Positions 29,183-37,505 of a stretch of DNA of 39,203 nt are shown here, one piece after another. The notes beneath the pieces were generated by a model. That model was not told the origin of the DNA, did no database searches, and saw only the letters and a program-made list of their open reading frames with translations. Source of the stretch: Hyphococcus sp. (lineage in GTDB: Bacteria > Pseudomonadota > Alphaproteobacteria > Caulobacterales > Parvularculaceae); contig JAJFGC010000160.1 of assembly GCA_021776345.1 (NCBI GenBank), positions 1 to 39,203 on the forward strand. Direction: 5' to 3'. Every line of letters starts with the position of its first letter. Position 1 is the first letter of the stretch. The translations under genes were made by a program, and so were the position numbers.

Positions 29183-30055
29183 ATGGGCAGCGCCGGCGGG
29201 AACGTAACCATCACCCTTGGGGGACAAACAGTTGAGATCGGCAATGCTCTGCCGCTTGTTGTCTTTGCCGGGCCTTGCGCTATGGAAAGCCGAGCACATG
29301 CTCTCGAATGTGCGAGCGCCTTGAAGGAAATTTCTGAGCGTCTTGGAATTGGCTTGATTTATAAGTCTTCATTCGACAAGGCAAATCGCACAAGCGCCAG
29401 TTCGGCGCGCGGGATCGGATTTAAGGAAGCATTGCCAATTTTTGCTGAGATCCGGGAGACATTAGCGCTTCCGGTTGTGACCGATGTCCATCTGCCGACT
29501 CAATGCACTCCCGCCAGCAAAGCTGTTGATGTCCTGCAAATTCCGGCTTTTCTCTGCCGCCAAACGGACCTGCTGCTTGCCGCGGCGCAAACGACCTGCG
29601 CGGTAAAAGTAAAAAAGGGGCAGTTTCTGGCGCCGTGGGACATGAAGAATGTTGTCGAAAAAATTCGTAGTGGCGGCAATGATCGCATCCTGGTGACGGA
29701 ACGCGGGTCGAGTTTCGGGTATAATACGCTTGTCAGCGATTTTCGCAGTATACCGATCATTGTGCGCGACACGAATTGTCCGGTGGTTTTTGATATTACG
29801 CATTCCGTACAGACGCCGGGCGGGGCGGGGACGACATCAGGTGGGCAGAGGGAGTTTGCACCTACGCTTGCGCGGGCGGCAGCGGCTGTAGGCGTTGCTG
29901 CTGTTTTTGCGGAAACGCATCCCGATCCTGATAAGGCGCCGTCCGATGGGCCTAATATGATCCCGCTTGGAATGTTTGAAGCATTCCTGAAAGACATCCT
30001 TGACATCGACAAAGTAGCGAAAAAACGATCATCGCTGCACGGGTTTGTCAGCTAG
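29183..30055 (+). CDS. kdsA: 3-deoxy-8-phosphooctulonate (KDO-8-P) synthase
   Basis: FAGPCAMESRAHALECASAL, YKSSFDKANRTSASSARGIGFKEAL, VTDVHLPTQCTPASKAVDVLQIPAFLCRQTDLLLAA. Confidence 0.97.
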   Translation: MGSAGGNVTITLGGQTVEIGNALPLVVFAGPCAMESRAHALECASALKEISERLGIGLIYKSSFDKANRTSASSARGIGFKEALPIFAEIRETLALPVVTDVHLPTQCTPASKAVDVLQIPAFLCRQTDLLLAAAQTTCAVKVKKGQFLAPWDMKNVVEKIRSGGNDRILVTERGSSFGYNTLVSDFRSIPIIVRDTNCPVVFDITHSVQTPGGAGTTSGGQREFAPTLARAAAAVGVAAVFAETHPDPDKAPSDGPNMIPLGMFEAFLKDILDIDKVAKKRSSLHGFVS

Positions 30056-30921
30056 AGCTCTGCTGCCAGGAAATCCCTATATGCCTTGCCAAGATCTGGG
30101 CGCTTGAGAGCGAGCGCACTGTTGGCCTTTAGCCAGCCAAGCTTGGAGCCGCAATCATGGCTTCTGCCTTCATACTCATACGCGAAAAAGGATTGCTGTT
30201 CCATCAGTGCGTCCATCGCATCTGTCAGCTGAATTTCACCGCCGGTGCCGCGCTCTGTTTTTTCCAGCAAACCAAAAATTTCCGGCTGCAAAATATAGCG
30301 CCCGGTAATGGCGAGATTCGAAGGCGCTTTCGCTGGAGCCGGTTTTTCAACCATGCCGGACATTTCAAAGAGGCGGCCACTGCGATCAGCCTTTGGCGCG
30401 ACAATGCCGTATTTGTTTGTTTCTTCTTGTGCGACTTCTTCAACAGCGATGATGTTGCCGCCGGTTTTTTCATACACCGTTACCATTTGCGCCAAAGCGG
30501 ACGGCGCCGCATCGATAACGACATCAGGCAGAGATACGGCAAAAGGTTCGTCGCCAATGATATCGCGTGCGCACCAAACGGCATGACCAAGACCGAGTGG
30601 CGATTGCTGGCGCGTATAGGAAATTGCGCCGGCAGTTTGTATTGGCGCTCTGACGCTGGAAAGAAGCTCTGTTTTATTTTTTGCCTCAAGACCGGCTTCG
30701 AGCTCGAAAGCATGATCGAAGTAATCCTCAATGGCGCTTTTTCCGCGACCGGTGACAAGGACGACATGTTCAATGCCGGCGTCTAATGCCTCTCGCACCA
30801 CATAATCGATCAACGGCCTGTCGACGAGCGGCAACAATTCTTTTGGAATTGATTTCGTGGCGGGCAATACCCGCGTACCATGGCCGGCGACGGGAATAAC
30901 GACTTTACGGACAGGTTTCAT
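30052..30921 (-). CDS. galU: UTP--glucose-1-phosphate uridylyltransferase
   Basis: MKPVRKVVIPVAGHGTRVLPATKSIPKELLPLVDRPLIDYVVREALDAGIEHVVLVTGRGKSAIEDYFD. Confidence 0.96.
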   Translation of the reverse strand: MKPVRKVVIPVAGHGTRVLPATKSIPKELLPLVDRPLIDYVVREALDAGIEHVVLVTGRGKSAIEDYFDHAFELEAGLEAKNKTELLSSVRAPIQTAGAISYTRQQSPLGLGHAVWCARDIIGDEPFAVSLPDVVIDAAPSALAQMVTVYEKTGGNIIAVEEVAQEETNKYGIVAPKADRSGRLFEMSGMVEKPAPAKAPSNLAITGRYILQPEIFGLLEKTERGTGGEIQLTDAMDALMEQQSFFAYEYEGRSHDCGSKLGWLKANSALALKRPDLGKAYRDFLAAEL

Positions 30922-30941
30922 CAAAGCCTCTTGAGAAAGCG

Positions 30942-30958
30942 GCGCTCGGGCCGAGCGC
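30942..30958 (-). other. Hairpin-forming inverted repeat between the DUF3089 gene and galU
   Basis: GCGCTCG-GGC-CGAGCGC, 7 bp stem, immediately after the DUF3089 stop codon on the minus strand. Confidence 0.6.
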
Positions 30959-32137
30959 TTATTCAGGTGCCTTATTGATGGGACTGACCTCAAGATCAAC
31001 CGCTTCTTCGATCGGTTTCAGGACCCGCGCTTCCGCTTCAAGCACAGGAACAAGGTTTTGAACCCGTCGTTGAGCATCAACAGTAAGATCATGGTAGAAG
31101 AGATTGAAATTCTGAGGTTTCCACTGGGCGCCAAACCAGTGTTTTCGCCTTAAAAAGGCTTGTTGTGGCGAATCAACTGTCAAGATCCCATTATCACACC
31201 GAGCGCTGACGACGTTGGTGATGGCTGGCGGTGTTTCGCCCAGTCGAACGCCGGTCGCTGACGCAGCGCCAATATGGTGTTCAGCGCTGATCGGTGTATC
31301 GTCGATAGACCAGCTTAATGGATTTACGCAAAGAAGCGGCGTCGTTGACAGGGATACAAGGTTTTTGTCGTCGTTCCACATTAGCGATCTGCTACGATAG
31401 CGCCGCCGTTCTTCCTCAAAGCCAGCCTCAAGATCAATGTAAGAAATCACGCAGCGAATATCTTCTGCGCTGTTACAAGGAGGAATATCCTTCAGTACAT
31501 CGTCAAACAAAGGCAATGGCGCCGGCTCACGAATGATGTAGGCCACCGCCAGTTGTGCGCGCAATTCGGCATTTTCGGCAAAGCGCGATTGCAACAACCC
31601 CAATACATGAAGACCGCCTTGGCCGTATCCAGCCAGAATGAGGGGCCGGTCCGCAGGCCGTTCGCTTAAAAACGCGTCGAATGCCTTTTCAACATCCCGA
31701 TACGCGAGACCGTGGGCGGCAAGGCCATCATATTTATGCGTAAAATTTGCAAATAGCGTCGCCTGACGGTAGCGCGGCCCGTAAACGGCGCCGACCGCCA
31801 TAAAGGGGCCAGCCTCATTTGGCGCGGCAATCAGACGAAGGTCTCTGTCTGCCGCTGCAGCGGTTATGGGCGCGTTCCATTGGCGTCGTGACGCATAGGT
31901 CGTCGAATGAACGTAAAAAACATCTGCATCTCCCCGCGTTCTATCATCTGGCCAGACAATCCACGCGCCACGCGCGCCATAAGCCGGCGGCGGCGGCGGG
32001 GTGTAGATTTGGTAAGGTGTTCTCGGGTTCAGGTTGAATCGGACAATATTGTCCTGGAAAACGACAGCAATGACCGCTGCCAGGATCAAACTGGCCACCA
32101 TCATCAAGGCAATAGCTTGTCGCACCGTAACCATCAA
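30959..32137 (-). CDS. DUF3089-family alpha/beta-hydrolase-fold protein, membrane anchored
   Basis: N-terminal TM; DADVFYVHSTTYASRRQWNAPI, VYGPRYRQATLFANF, RPLILAGYGQGGLHVLGLLQSRF. Confidence 0.8.
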   Translation of the reverse strand: MMVTVRQAIALMMVASLILAAVIAVVFQDNIVRFNLNPRTPYQIYTPPPPPAYGARGAWIVWPDDRTRGDADVFYVHSTTYASRRQWNAPITAAAADRDLRLIAAPNEAGPFMAVGAVYGPRYRQATLFANFTHKYDGLAAHGLAYRDVEKAFDAFLSERPADRPLILAGYGQGGLHVLGLLQSRFAENAELRAQLAVAYIIREPAPLPLFDDVLKDIPPCNSAEDIRCVISYIDLEAGFEEERRRYRSRSLMWNDDKNLVSLSTTPLLCVNPLSWSIDDTPISAEHHIGAASATGVRLGETPPAITNVVSARCDNGILTVDSPQQAFLRRKHWFGAQWKPQNFNLFYHDLTVDAQRRVQNLVPVLEAEARVLKPIEEAVDLEVSPINKAPE

Positions 32138-32306
32138 TTCTCCCAGATTAAGCCTTTCGGCGGGCTTCTAATTGCCTAACAGAAAGGCCATATTCGCGTT
32201 ATCGAAAGAACAAACCAAGAGATATATTGTTAATTTGTTTAATAGGATGACGCAAAATCGTCCTTGATAGCTGCTGACTGAGGCTCGCACTAAGGCACGG
32301 AGAACT

Positions 32307-33098
32307 ATGACTGAGGACAAAGATAACCCTGGCCATGGGGCTGATGGACCGTTAATCCAGCCGAAAAAAGTCGGTGTTTGGAGCGGTTTGCGCTCGAGCT
32401 TTCTCGCTGGCGTCGTTGTTGCGGCCCCGGTCGGCATCACCATTGCGCTCGTTTATTGGTTTGTAACCGGGCCGATGGCGAAGCTCGACGCCTTTGTTAA
32501 AAATACACTGCCTGATGGCGGCACATCGATTGAAAGCTTCTTGCAGGTGCTGCCAGGTTTTGGCGTATTAATCGCTTTCGTCGCCCTTGTCCTTCTCGGG
32601 GCGATCGCCAAAAATTTTGTGGGACGATCTTTCTTGCGTGTCGGCGAAAGATTGTTCGATTCCGTGCCGGTTGTGCGTAACCTCTATCGTTTCTTTAAAA
32701 ATGTTTTTGAAACCGCGCTGCAGCAATCGGATCGATCTTTTAAGGAAGTCGCGTTGATCGAGTATCCCCGAGCCGGCGTCTGGGCGATGGCATTTGTCGT
32801 CGGTAAGGCGAAAGGGGAAGTCCACGCACTCCTCGACGATCAAGGGAAAGATCTCACAGCGCTCTTCATTCCGACGGTTCCCAATCCGACATCAGGGTTT
32901 CTGCTTTTTGTGCCGCGGGAAAAAATTCGTGTCTTGAGTATGAGCGTTGAAGACGCCGCAAAAGTGATTTTCTCCCTTGGCCTCGTCGCGCCAGAGTTCC
33001 AGTCGCCGGAAGACGCCGTCAAAAAGCTTGAAGAAATTGCCGCAACGGCGCCGAAGGATACATTGCGGAGTCGCCTCTTTGGGAACGGCAAGGGCTAA
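32307..33098 (+). CDS. DUF502-family membrane protein
   Basis: SGLRSSFLAGVVVAAPVGITIALVYWFV, GALVLLGAIAKNFVGR-like segment, VPVVRNLYRFFKNVFETALQ, FIPTVPNPTSGFLLFVPREKI. Confidence 0.9.
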   Translation: MTEDKDNPGHGADGPLIQPKKVGVWSGLRSSFLAGVVVAAPVGITIALVYWFVTGPMAKLDAFVKNTLPDGGTSIESFLQVLPGFGVLIAFVALVLLGAIAKNFVGRSFLRVGERLFDSVPVVRNLYRFFKNVFETALQQSDRSFKEVALIEYPRAGVWAMAFVVGKAKGEVHALLDDQGKDLTALFIPTVPNPTSGFLLFVPREKIRVLSMSVEDAAKVIFSLGLVAPEFQSPEDAVKKLEEIAATAPKDTLRSRLFGNGKG

Positions 33099-35179
33099 CC
33101 AGCGCTCAATAGCTTTACAGCATCATCCCGGCTGAAGAGATAGAGTAAGACACGAAGCGCTTTGCCGCGTTCGGATATCAAATCAGGATCGCGTTCTATG
33201 ATCAATTTGGCGTCATCACGCGCGGTTGTCAGCAAGGCGGTGTGAACCGATATGTCCGCAAGGCGGAATTGCGGAAACCCAGACTGCGCGGCGCCAAGAA
33301 AATCACCAGCCCCTCGCAGGCGCAAGTCTTCCTCGGCGATTAAAAAACCATCTTCCGTCTCTCGCAGGATTTTGAGCCGCGCCTCTGCCGTTTCCCCGAG
33401 CGGCGCCTTGTATAGGAGAACACAGGACGACGCTTTTTCACTGCGCCCGACACGACCCCGAAGCTGATGCAATTGTGCAAGGCCGAAACGCTCTGCATGC
33501 TCGACAATCATGATCGTCGCATTTGGCGCGTTAACGCCGACTTCAATAACAGTTGTGGCGATGAGCACCGATAACGCGCCATCATAGAAGCGTTCCATGA
33601 TTGTATCTTTTTCCGACCCCGACATCCGCCCATGGACAAGGCCGACGCGGTCTCCCAGAAGTGCTTTCAGGCTTTCAAAACGATCCTCAGCGGCTGTTAA
33701 ATCAAGGACGTCTGATTCCTCCACCAAAGGGCAAACCCAATAGACCTGCTCGCCTTTGGCGACGGCGCGGCGCACGCCATCGATCACAGCGTCTACCCTG
33801 GAGAGTGGGATCGTGCGGGTATCGACGGGTTTTCGTCCCGGCGGTTTCTCCGTGATCTGGCTGACATCCATGTCGCCATAAGCGGTGAGCGCCAGGGTTC
33901 GCGGAATTGGCGTCGCCGTCATCACCAGCAAGTCAGGTTTGGCGCCTTTTTGCGTAAGCGAAATACGCTGATGAACGCCAAAACGGTGTTGCTCATCAAT
34001 GACGACAAAGGCGAGGTTCTGATACTCAACGCCTTCCTGAAAAATCGCGTGCGTTCCAACAAGAATATCAATGTCGCCTGCGGCGAGCCGTTCAAGCTTC
34101 GTCTTGCGCGCGGCACCTTTGTCACGGCCTGTTAGGATTTCCATGGTGATGCCGCTAGCTGTGGCCAGGGCTCCCAGGGATTCCATATGTTGGCGCGCGA
34201 GAATTTCCGTCGGCGCCATAAACGCGGCCTGAGCGCCGGCCTCAATCGCCGCCAGCATGGCAAGAAACGCAACAATCGTCTTACCGGAACCCACATCGCC
34301 CTGCACCAACCGCACCATACGGTCAGGCGCCGCCATATCGTCGAAGACTTCCTTCAATGTATGTTTTTGTGATTTTGTCAGGTCAAAAGGCAGGGCGGCT
34401 ATCGCTTTTCTGCGTAAATGACCATCGCCCTTAATCGCCCTTCCTTTTGTTTTCACCCGCGCTTTACGGATCATCAGCAAGGCCAGCTGATTGGCGAGCA
34501 ATTCGTCATAGGCAAGGCGTTGACGGCTCACCGTCAACAGCGACAGATCGGTCTGCGTGGTTGGCTGATGAACGCTTTGCAGAGCTGTTTGCCAATCGTC
34601 CCAGCCCTGGGCTTTTAGCCACGCCGCGTCCTGCCATTCATCAAGCACTGGCGCGCGAGAAAGAGCATTGGCTGTTGCTTTGCGCATCACCGCGGATGAA
34701 AGCCCTGCCGTTAACGGATAGACCGGCTCATGCAGGGGCATGTCTTCGGGTTTGTCCGGGTCAGCAATGTAGTCCGGATGAACCATCTGCCGGCCGCCGC
34801 TGTAATCTTCGATCCTGCCGCTGACGAGGCGCATCTCACCTTCGGGCAAGGCTTTCTGCAAATAGTCGGCGCGGGCGTGAAAGAAGACCAGCGTCATGAA
34901 TCCAGTCTCGTCGGAACAAATGACTTTGTAGGGAAGGCGGCGCCCTTTCGGCGGCGGATCATGACGGTCCACTGTGACGAGAAACGTCGCCAACTGACCG
35001 AATGGCGCATCAGCAATTTTCGGTCGCGCGGACCGATCAATCATATTGATTGGCGGCGTGAGGAGAAGATCGACTATCCTTGATCCGGCAACACGGGCAA
35101 TCATTGCCGCTATCTTCGGACCAACGCCGGGGAGGGCGGTTACGTCAGCAAAAACGGGATTGAGGATCTCGGGCCGCAT
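33095..35179 (-). CDS. recG: ATP-dependent DNA helicase RecG
   Basis: LVQGDVGSGKTIVAFLAMLAAIEAGAQAAFMAPTEILARQH, VIDEQHRFGVHQR, MTATPIPRTLALTAYGDMDVS, HQLRGRVGRSEKASSCVLLY. Confidence 0.97.
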   Translation of the reverse strand: MRPEILNPVFADVTALPGVGPKIAAMIARVAGSRIVDLLLTPPINMIDRSARPKIADAPFGQLATFLVTVDRHDPPPKGRRLPYKVICSDETGFMTLVFFHARADYLQKALPEGEMRLVSGRIEDYSGGRQMVHPDYIADPDKPEDMPLHEPVYPLTAGLSSAVMRKATANALSRAPVLDEWQDAAWLKAQGWDDWQTALQSVHQPTTQTDLSLLTVSRQRLAYDELLANQLALLMIRKARVKTKGRAIKGDGHLRRKAIAALPFDLTKSQKHTLKEVFDDMAAPDRMVRLVQGDVGSGKTIVAFLAMLAAIEAGAQAAFMAPTEILARQHMESLGALATASGITMEILTGRDKGAARKTKLERLAAGDIDILVGTHAIFQEGVEYQNLAFVVIDEQHRFGVHQRISLTQKGAKPDLLVMTATPIPRTLALTAYGDMDVSQITEKPPGRKPVDTRTIPLSRVDAVIDGVRRAVAKGEQVYWVCPLVEESDVLDLTAAEDRFESLKALLGDRVGLVHGRMSGSEKDTIMERFYDGALSVLIATTVIEVGVNAPNATIMIVEHAERFGLAQLHQLRGRVGRSEKASSCVLLYKAPLGETAEARLKILRETEDGFLIAEEDLRLRGAGDFLGAAQSGFPQFRLADISVHTALLTTARDDAKLIIERDPDLISERGKALRVLLYLFSRDDAVKLLSAG

Positions 35180-35220
35180 GGATGTAAACTATCGGAATTT
35201 GCGTGTGTTGCGCCAACCCT

Positions 35221-35239
35221 TTATCCACAGATGTTCACA
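35221..35239 (+). promoter_or_regulatory. DnaA-box-like motif with a weaker tandem copy
   Basis: TTATCCACA (35221-35229) is identical to the classical DnaA box; ATGTTCACA (35231-35239) matches TTWTNCACA at 7 of 9 positions. Confidence 0.4.
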
Positions 35240-35254
35240 ACAAAGATGGACCCT

Positions 35255-35518
35255 ATGTCGATTGAAGATCGCCGGAAAAAACTCCTTTATCGCGCTACCT
35301 ATCGGGGCTTCAAGGAAGCAGACCTCCTGATCGGCGGCTTTGCGGCCGCTCATATCCAGCACCTTAGCGAGCCGGAGCTTGATGAGTTTGAGGCGCTGCT
35401 CGATCTTAGTGATCGTGAGCTTTATGATTGGGCGACCGGCAAAGCGGAGCCGCCCGCAAATGTGTTGGGGCCCGTCTTTGAACGATTACGGTGTTTCAAG
35501 CTTCAACCGAGCGCTTAG
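35255..35518 (+). CDS. sdhE: FAD assembly factor SdhE (DUF339 / succinate dehydrogenase assembly factor 2)
   Basis: MSIEDRRKKLLYRATYRGFKEADLLIGGFAAAHIQHLSEPELDEFEALLDLSDRELYDWATG; start 35255 preferred over 35231. Confidence 0.92.
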   Translation: MSIEDRRKKLLYRATYRGFKEADLLIGGFAAAHIQHLSEPELDEFEALLDLSDRELYDWATGKAEPPANVLGPVFERLRCFKLQPSA

Positions 35519-35564
35519 TGTGCTCTCAGAAATTTTCTAACCTTACAAAATGAGACATTAGGCT

Positions 35565-36908
35565 ATGGCTGACAAACAACTAAAACGCGTTCTGTCCAGG
35601 TTTGACGCTGCCGTCCTTGGCTTTGGCGCAATGATCGGTTGGGGCTGGGTCATTCTCGCTGGTACATGGGTCGCGAATGCTGGTGTCGGCGGCGCAGCCC
35701 TCGCCTTTGTCATTGGCTCAACAGCCATCCTTGTGATCGGCATGACCTACGCTGAGCTTGCCTCGGCGATGCCCTTCGCCGGGGGCGAACATGCGTATAC
35801 GGAGCGAGCATTCGGGCCGACCATTTCGTTTGTCTGTACCTGGTCTATCATTTTCGGCTATGTCGCTGTCGTTGCGTTTGAGGCGATTGCCTTGCCTGTC
35901 GCCGTCGTCTATCTCGCGCCGTCATTTAAGGCCGTCCCTCTGTGGGAAGTCGCCGGCTACCAGGTTCATTTGAGCGAAGCAGCGCTCGGCGGCGTTGCTG
36001 CGATTGCGATTACAGCGCTTAATATTCTGGGCGTCAGGATTGCCGCGCGGGTTCAGGCCGCTGTCATCCTTCTCCTTCTCGCCGCTGGGGCATTGTTGCT
36101 CACGGGCGGTCTGTTTCATCCAGGCGATATCCCAACCGACGTGCCAGTTTGGAAAGGCTTTGGCGGCGTCTTTGCCGTGATCATCATGGTGCCGTTTCTT
36201 TTCGTCGGGTTCGATGTGATCCCGCAATCAGCCGAAGAGGTGAGCGGACCCAGCCGCGATATCGGTCGGGCGCTCATCATCTCGCTCGTCATGGCAATCG
36301 CCTTTTATATGCTGATTGTATTCTCTGTTGGCCTTGCGCCGCTTGATCCGGAAAATGTCGATATCGCTACGGCTGACGCCGCCGGGGCATGGTGGAAATC
36401 GGAGAAGGTCGCGGGCTTTGTTATTCTCGCTGGGATCGGCGGTATCGTCACTAGCTGGAACTCATTCCTGATTGGCGGCAGCCGTGCACTTTTTGCGATG
36501 GCGCGATCGGGGCAGCTGCCAGGCTTCTTGAGCGCTGTTCATCCAAAGTTTGGTACGCCTTGGGTGGCGATTGCCCTTATCGGCGGCATATCAGCTCTTG
36601 CGCCGCTGCTCGGTCGCAATGCGTTGGTTTGGATCGTCAATGCCGGTGGATTCGGCATTGCGCTGGCCTATCTTTTTGTTGCGGCGGCATTTTTAAAACT
36701 TCGGCGGCGAGAGCCTGAGATGGAGCGGCCCTATCGCGCGCCCGGCGGCAGCGTGACGGGTGTTGCGGCGCTCATTCTCGGCGCGGGCTTGATCATGCTC
36801 TATTTGCCATTCTCGCCAGCAGCGCTGAGTTGGCCGCAAGAATGGGGACTGCTTGGCGCATGGGGTGCGTTGGGTCTGGCTTTATGGCTTGCCAGACCGA
36901 CGCGTTAA
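35565..36908 (+). CDS. APC-superfamily amino acid permease
   Basis: SRFDAAVLGFGAMIGWGWVILAGTWV; MTYAELASAMPFAGGEHAYTERAFGP; many TM helices. Confidence 0.9.
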   Translation: MADKQLKRVLSRFDAAVLGFGAMIGWGWVILAGTWVANAGVGGAALAFVIGSTAILVIGMTYAELASAMPFAGGEHAYTERAFGPTISFVCTWSIIFGYVAVVAFEAIALPVAVVYLAPSFKAVPLWEVAGYQVHLSEAALGGVAAIAITALNILGVRIAARVQAAVILLLLAAGALLLTGGLFHPGDIPTDVPVWKGFGGVFAVIIMVPFLFVGFDVIPQSAEEVSGPSRDIGRALIISLVMAIAFYMLIVFSVGLAPLDPENVDIATADAAGAWWKSEKVAGFVILAGIGGIVTSWNSFLIGGSRALFAMARSGQLPGFLSAVHPKFGTPWVAIALIGGISALAPLLGRNALVWIVNAGGFGIALAYLFVAAAFLKLRRREPEMERPYRAPGGSVTGVAALILGAGLIMLYLPFSPAALSWPQEWGLLGAWGALGLALWLARPTR

Positions 36909-36974
36909 TCGAACCAAAAACGCCTTTGCGCGAGGCATTGCGCATTTCGAAAAGCGCCATGATAATCTTGAGAT

Positions 36975-37370
36975 ATGGGCTACTTTTCACCAGTCGCAGC
37001 ATTTTACGATCCTGAAGAAGCGTATTGCGCGCAAAGCTATCTTCGCGCTCACGGCGTCGATACCATTATTCAAAATGATCATCACCTGACGGCGGCGCCG
37101 TGGTTACGCATTGCGCTTGGCGGGTTTCGTTTGCTGGCAAGACACGACTTTGAAGCTGAAGCAAAAAGCTTACTTAGCGCTGTAGATGTCTATGAAAGTG
37201 TTCCAGAGTCAGGCTCTAAACCCCTTGAACAAAAATGGTTCTGGGCGCCGATTGCTTTTGCTTTGGCAATCCCATTTTTACCAAATGCAAAATCGGGCTG
37301 GAAACAAGGGTTGCAGATTGGCGCGTTAATTACGCTATATGTGGCGCTGTTATTGGTTTGGACGCTATAG
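36975..37370 (+). CDS. DUF2007-like (putative signal transducing) domain protein with C-terminal TM region
   Basis: VAAFYDPEEAYCAQSYLRAHGVDTIIQNDHHLT...GGFRLLARHDFEAEAKSLLSAV followed by two hydrophobic segments. Confidence 0.65.
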   Translation: MGYFSPVAAFYDPEEAYCAQSYLRAHGVDTIIQNDHHLTAAPWLRIALGGFRLLARHDFEAEAKSLLSAVDVYESVPESGSKPLEQKWFWAPIAFALAIPFLPNAKSGWKQGLQIGALITLYVALLLVWTL

Positions 37371-37391
37371 ATTTGACGCACATTTTAGACA

Positions 37392-37485
37392 GTCGCAGCT
37401 ACCAAGCAGATTGCCGCCTTGCCAACGCTGCGACACAATCTTAAGTCATATTGCTGCGACGCGACCGTTAAACCTGACGGTCGCG
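37392..37485 (+). other. Candidate structured leader/attenuator upstream of mfd
   Basis: GTCGCAGC (37392-37399) with two complements GCTGCGAC (37427-37434 and 37453-37460), and hairpin CGCGACCGT-N8-ACGGTCGCG (37460-37485) followed by CATTTTG. Confidence 0.5.
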
Positions 37486-37505
37486 CATTTTGCGTTGAGG
37501 ACACG

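Noticed and set aside
29071-29244. N-terminal extension of kdsD in the track ORF
   Set aside because: The extension is Pro/Arg-rich and overlaps the kdsA start on the other strand; internal ATG at 29070 begins the conserved protein.
30157-30786. 209-aa plus-strand ORF antisense to galU
   Set aside because: galU is unambiguous on the minus strand; the ORF is Cys/His/Arg-rich shadow translation without family signature.
32228-32245. TTAA-N5-TTAA pair upstream of DUF502 (and TTAA-N6-TTAA near 15505) as CtrA sites
   Set aside because: CtrA sites need TTAA-N7-TTAA; the spacing is wrong in both.
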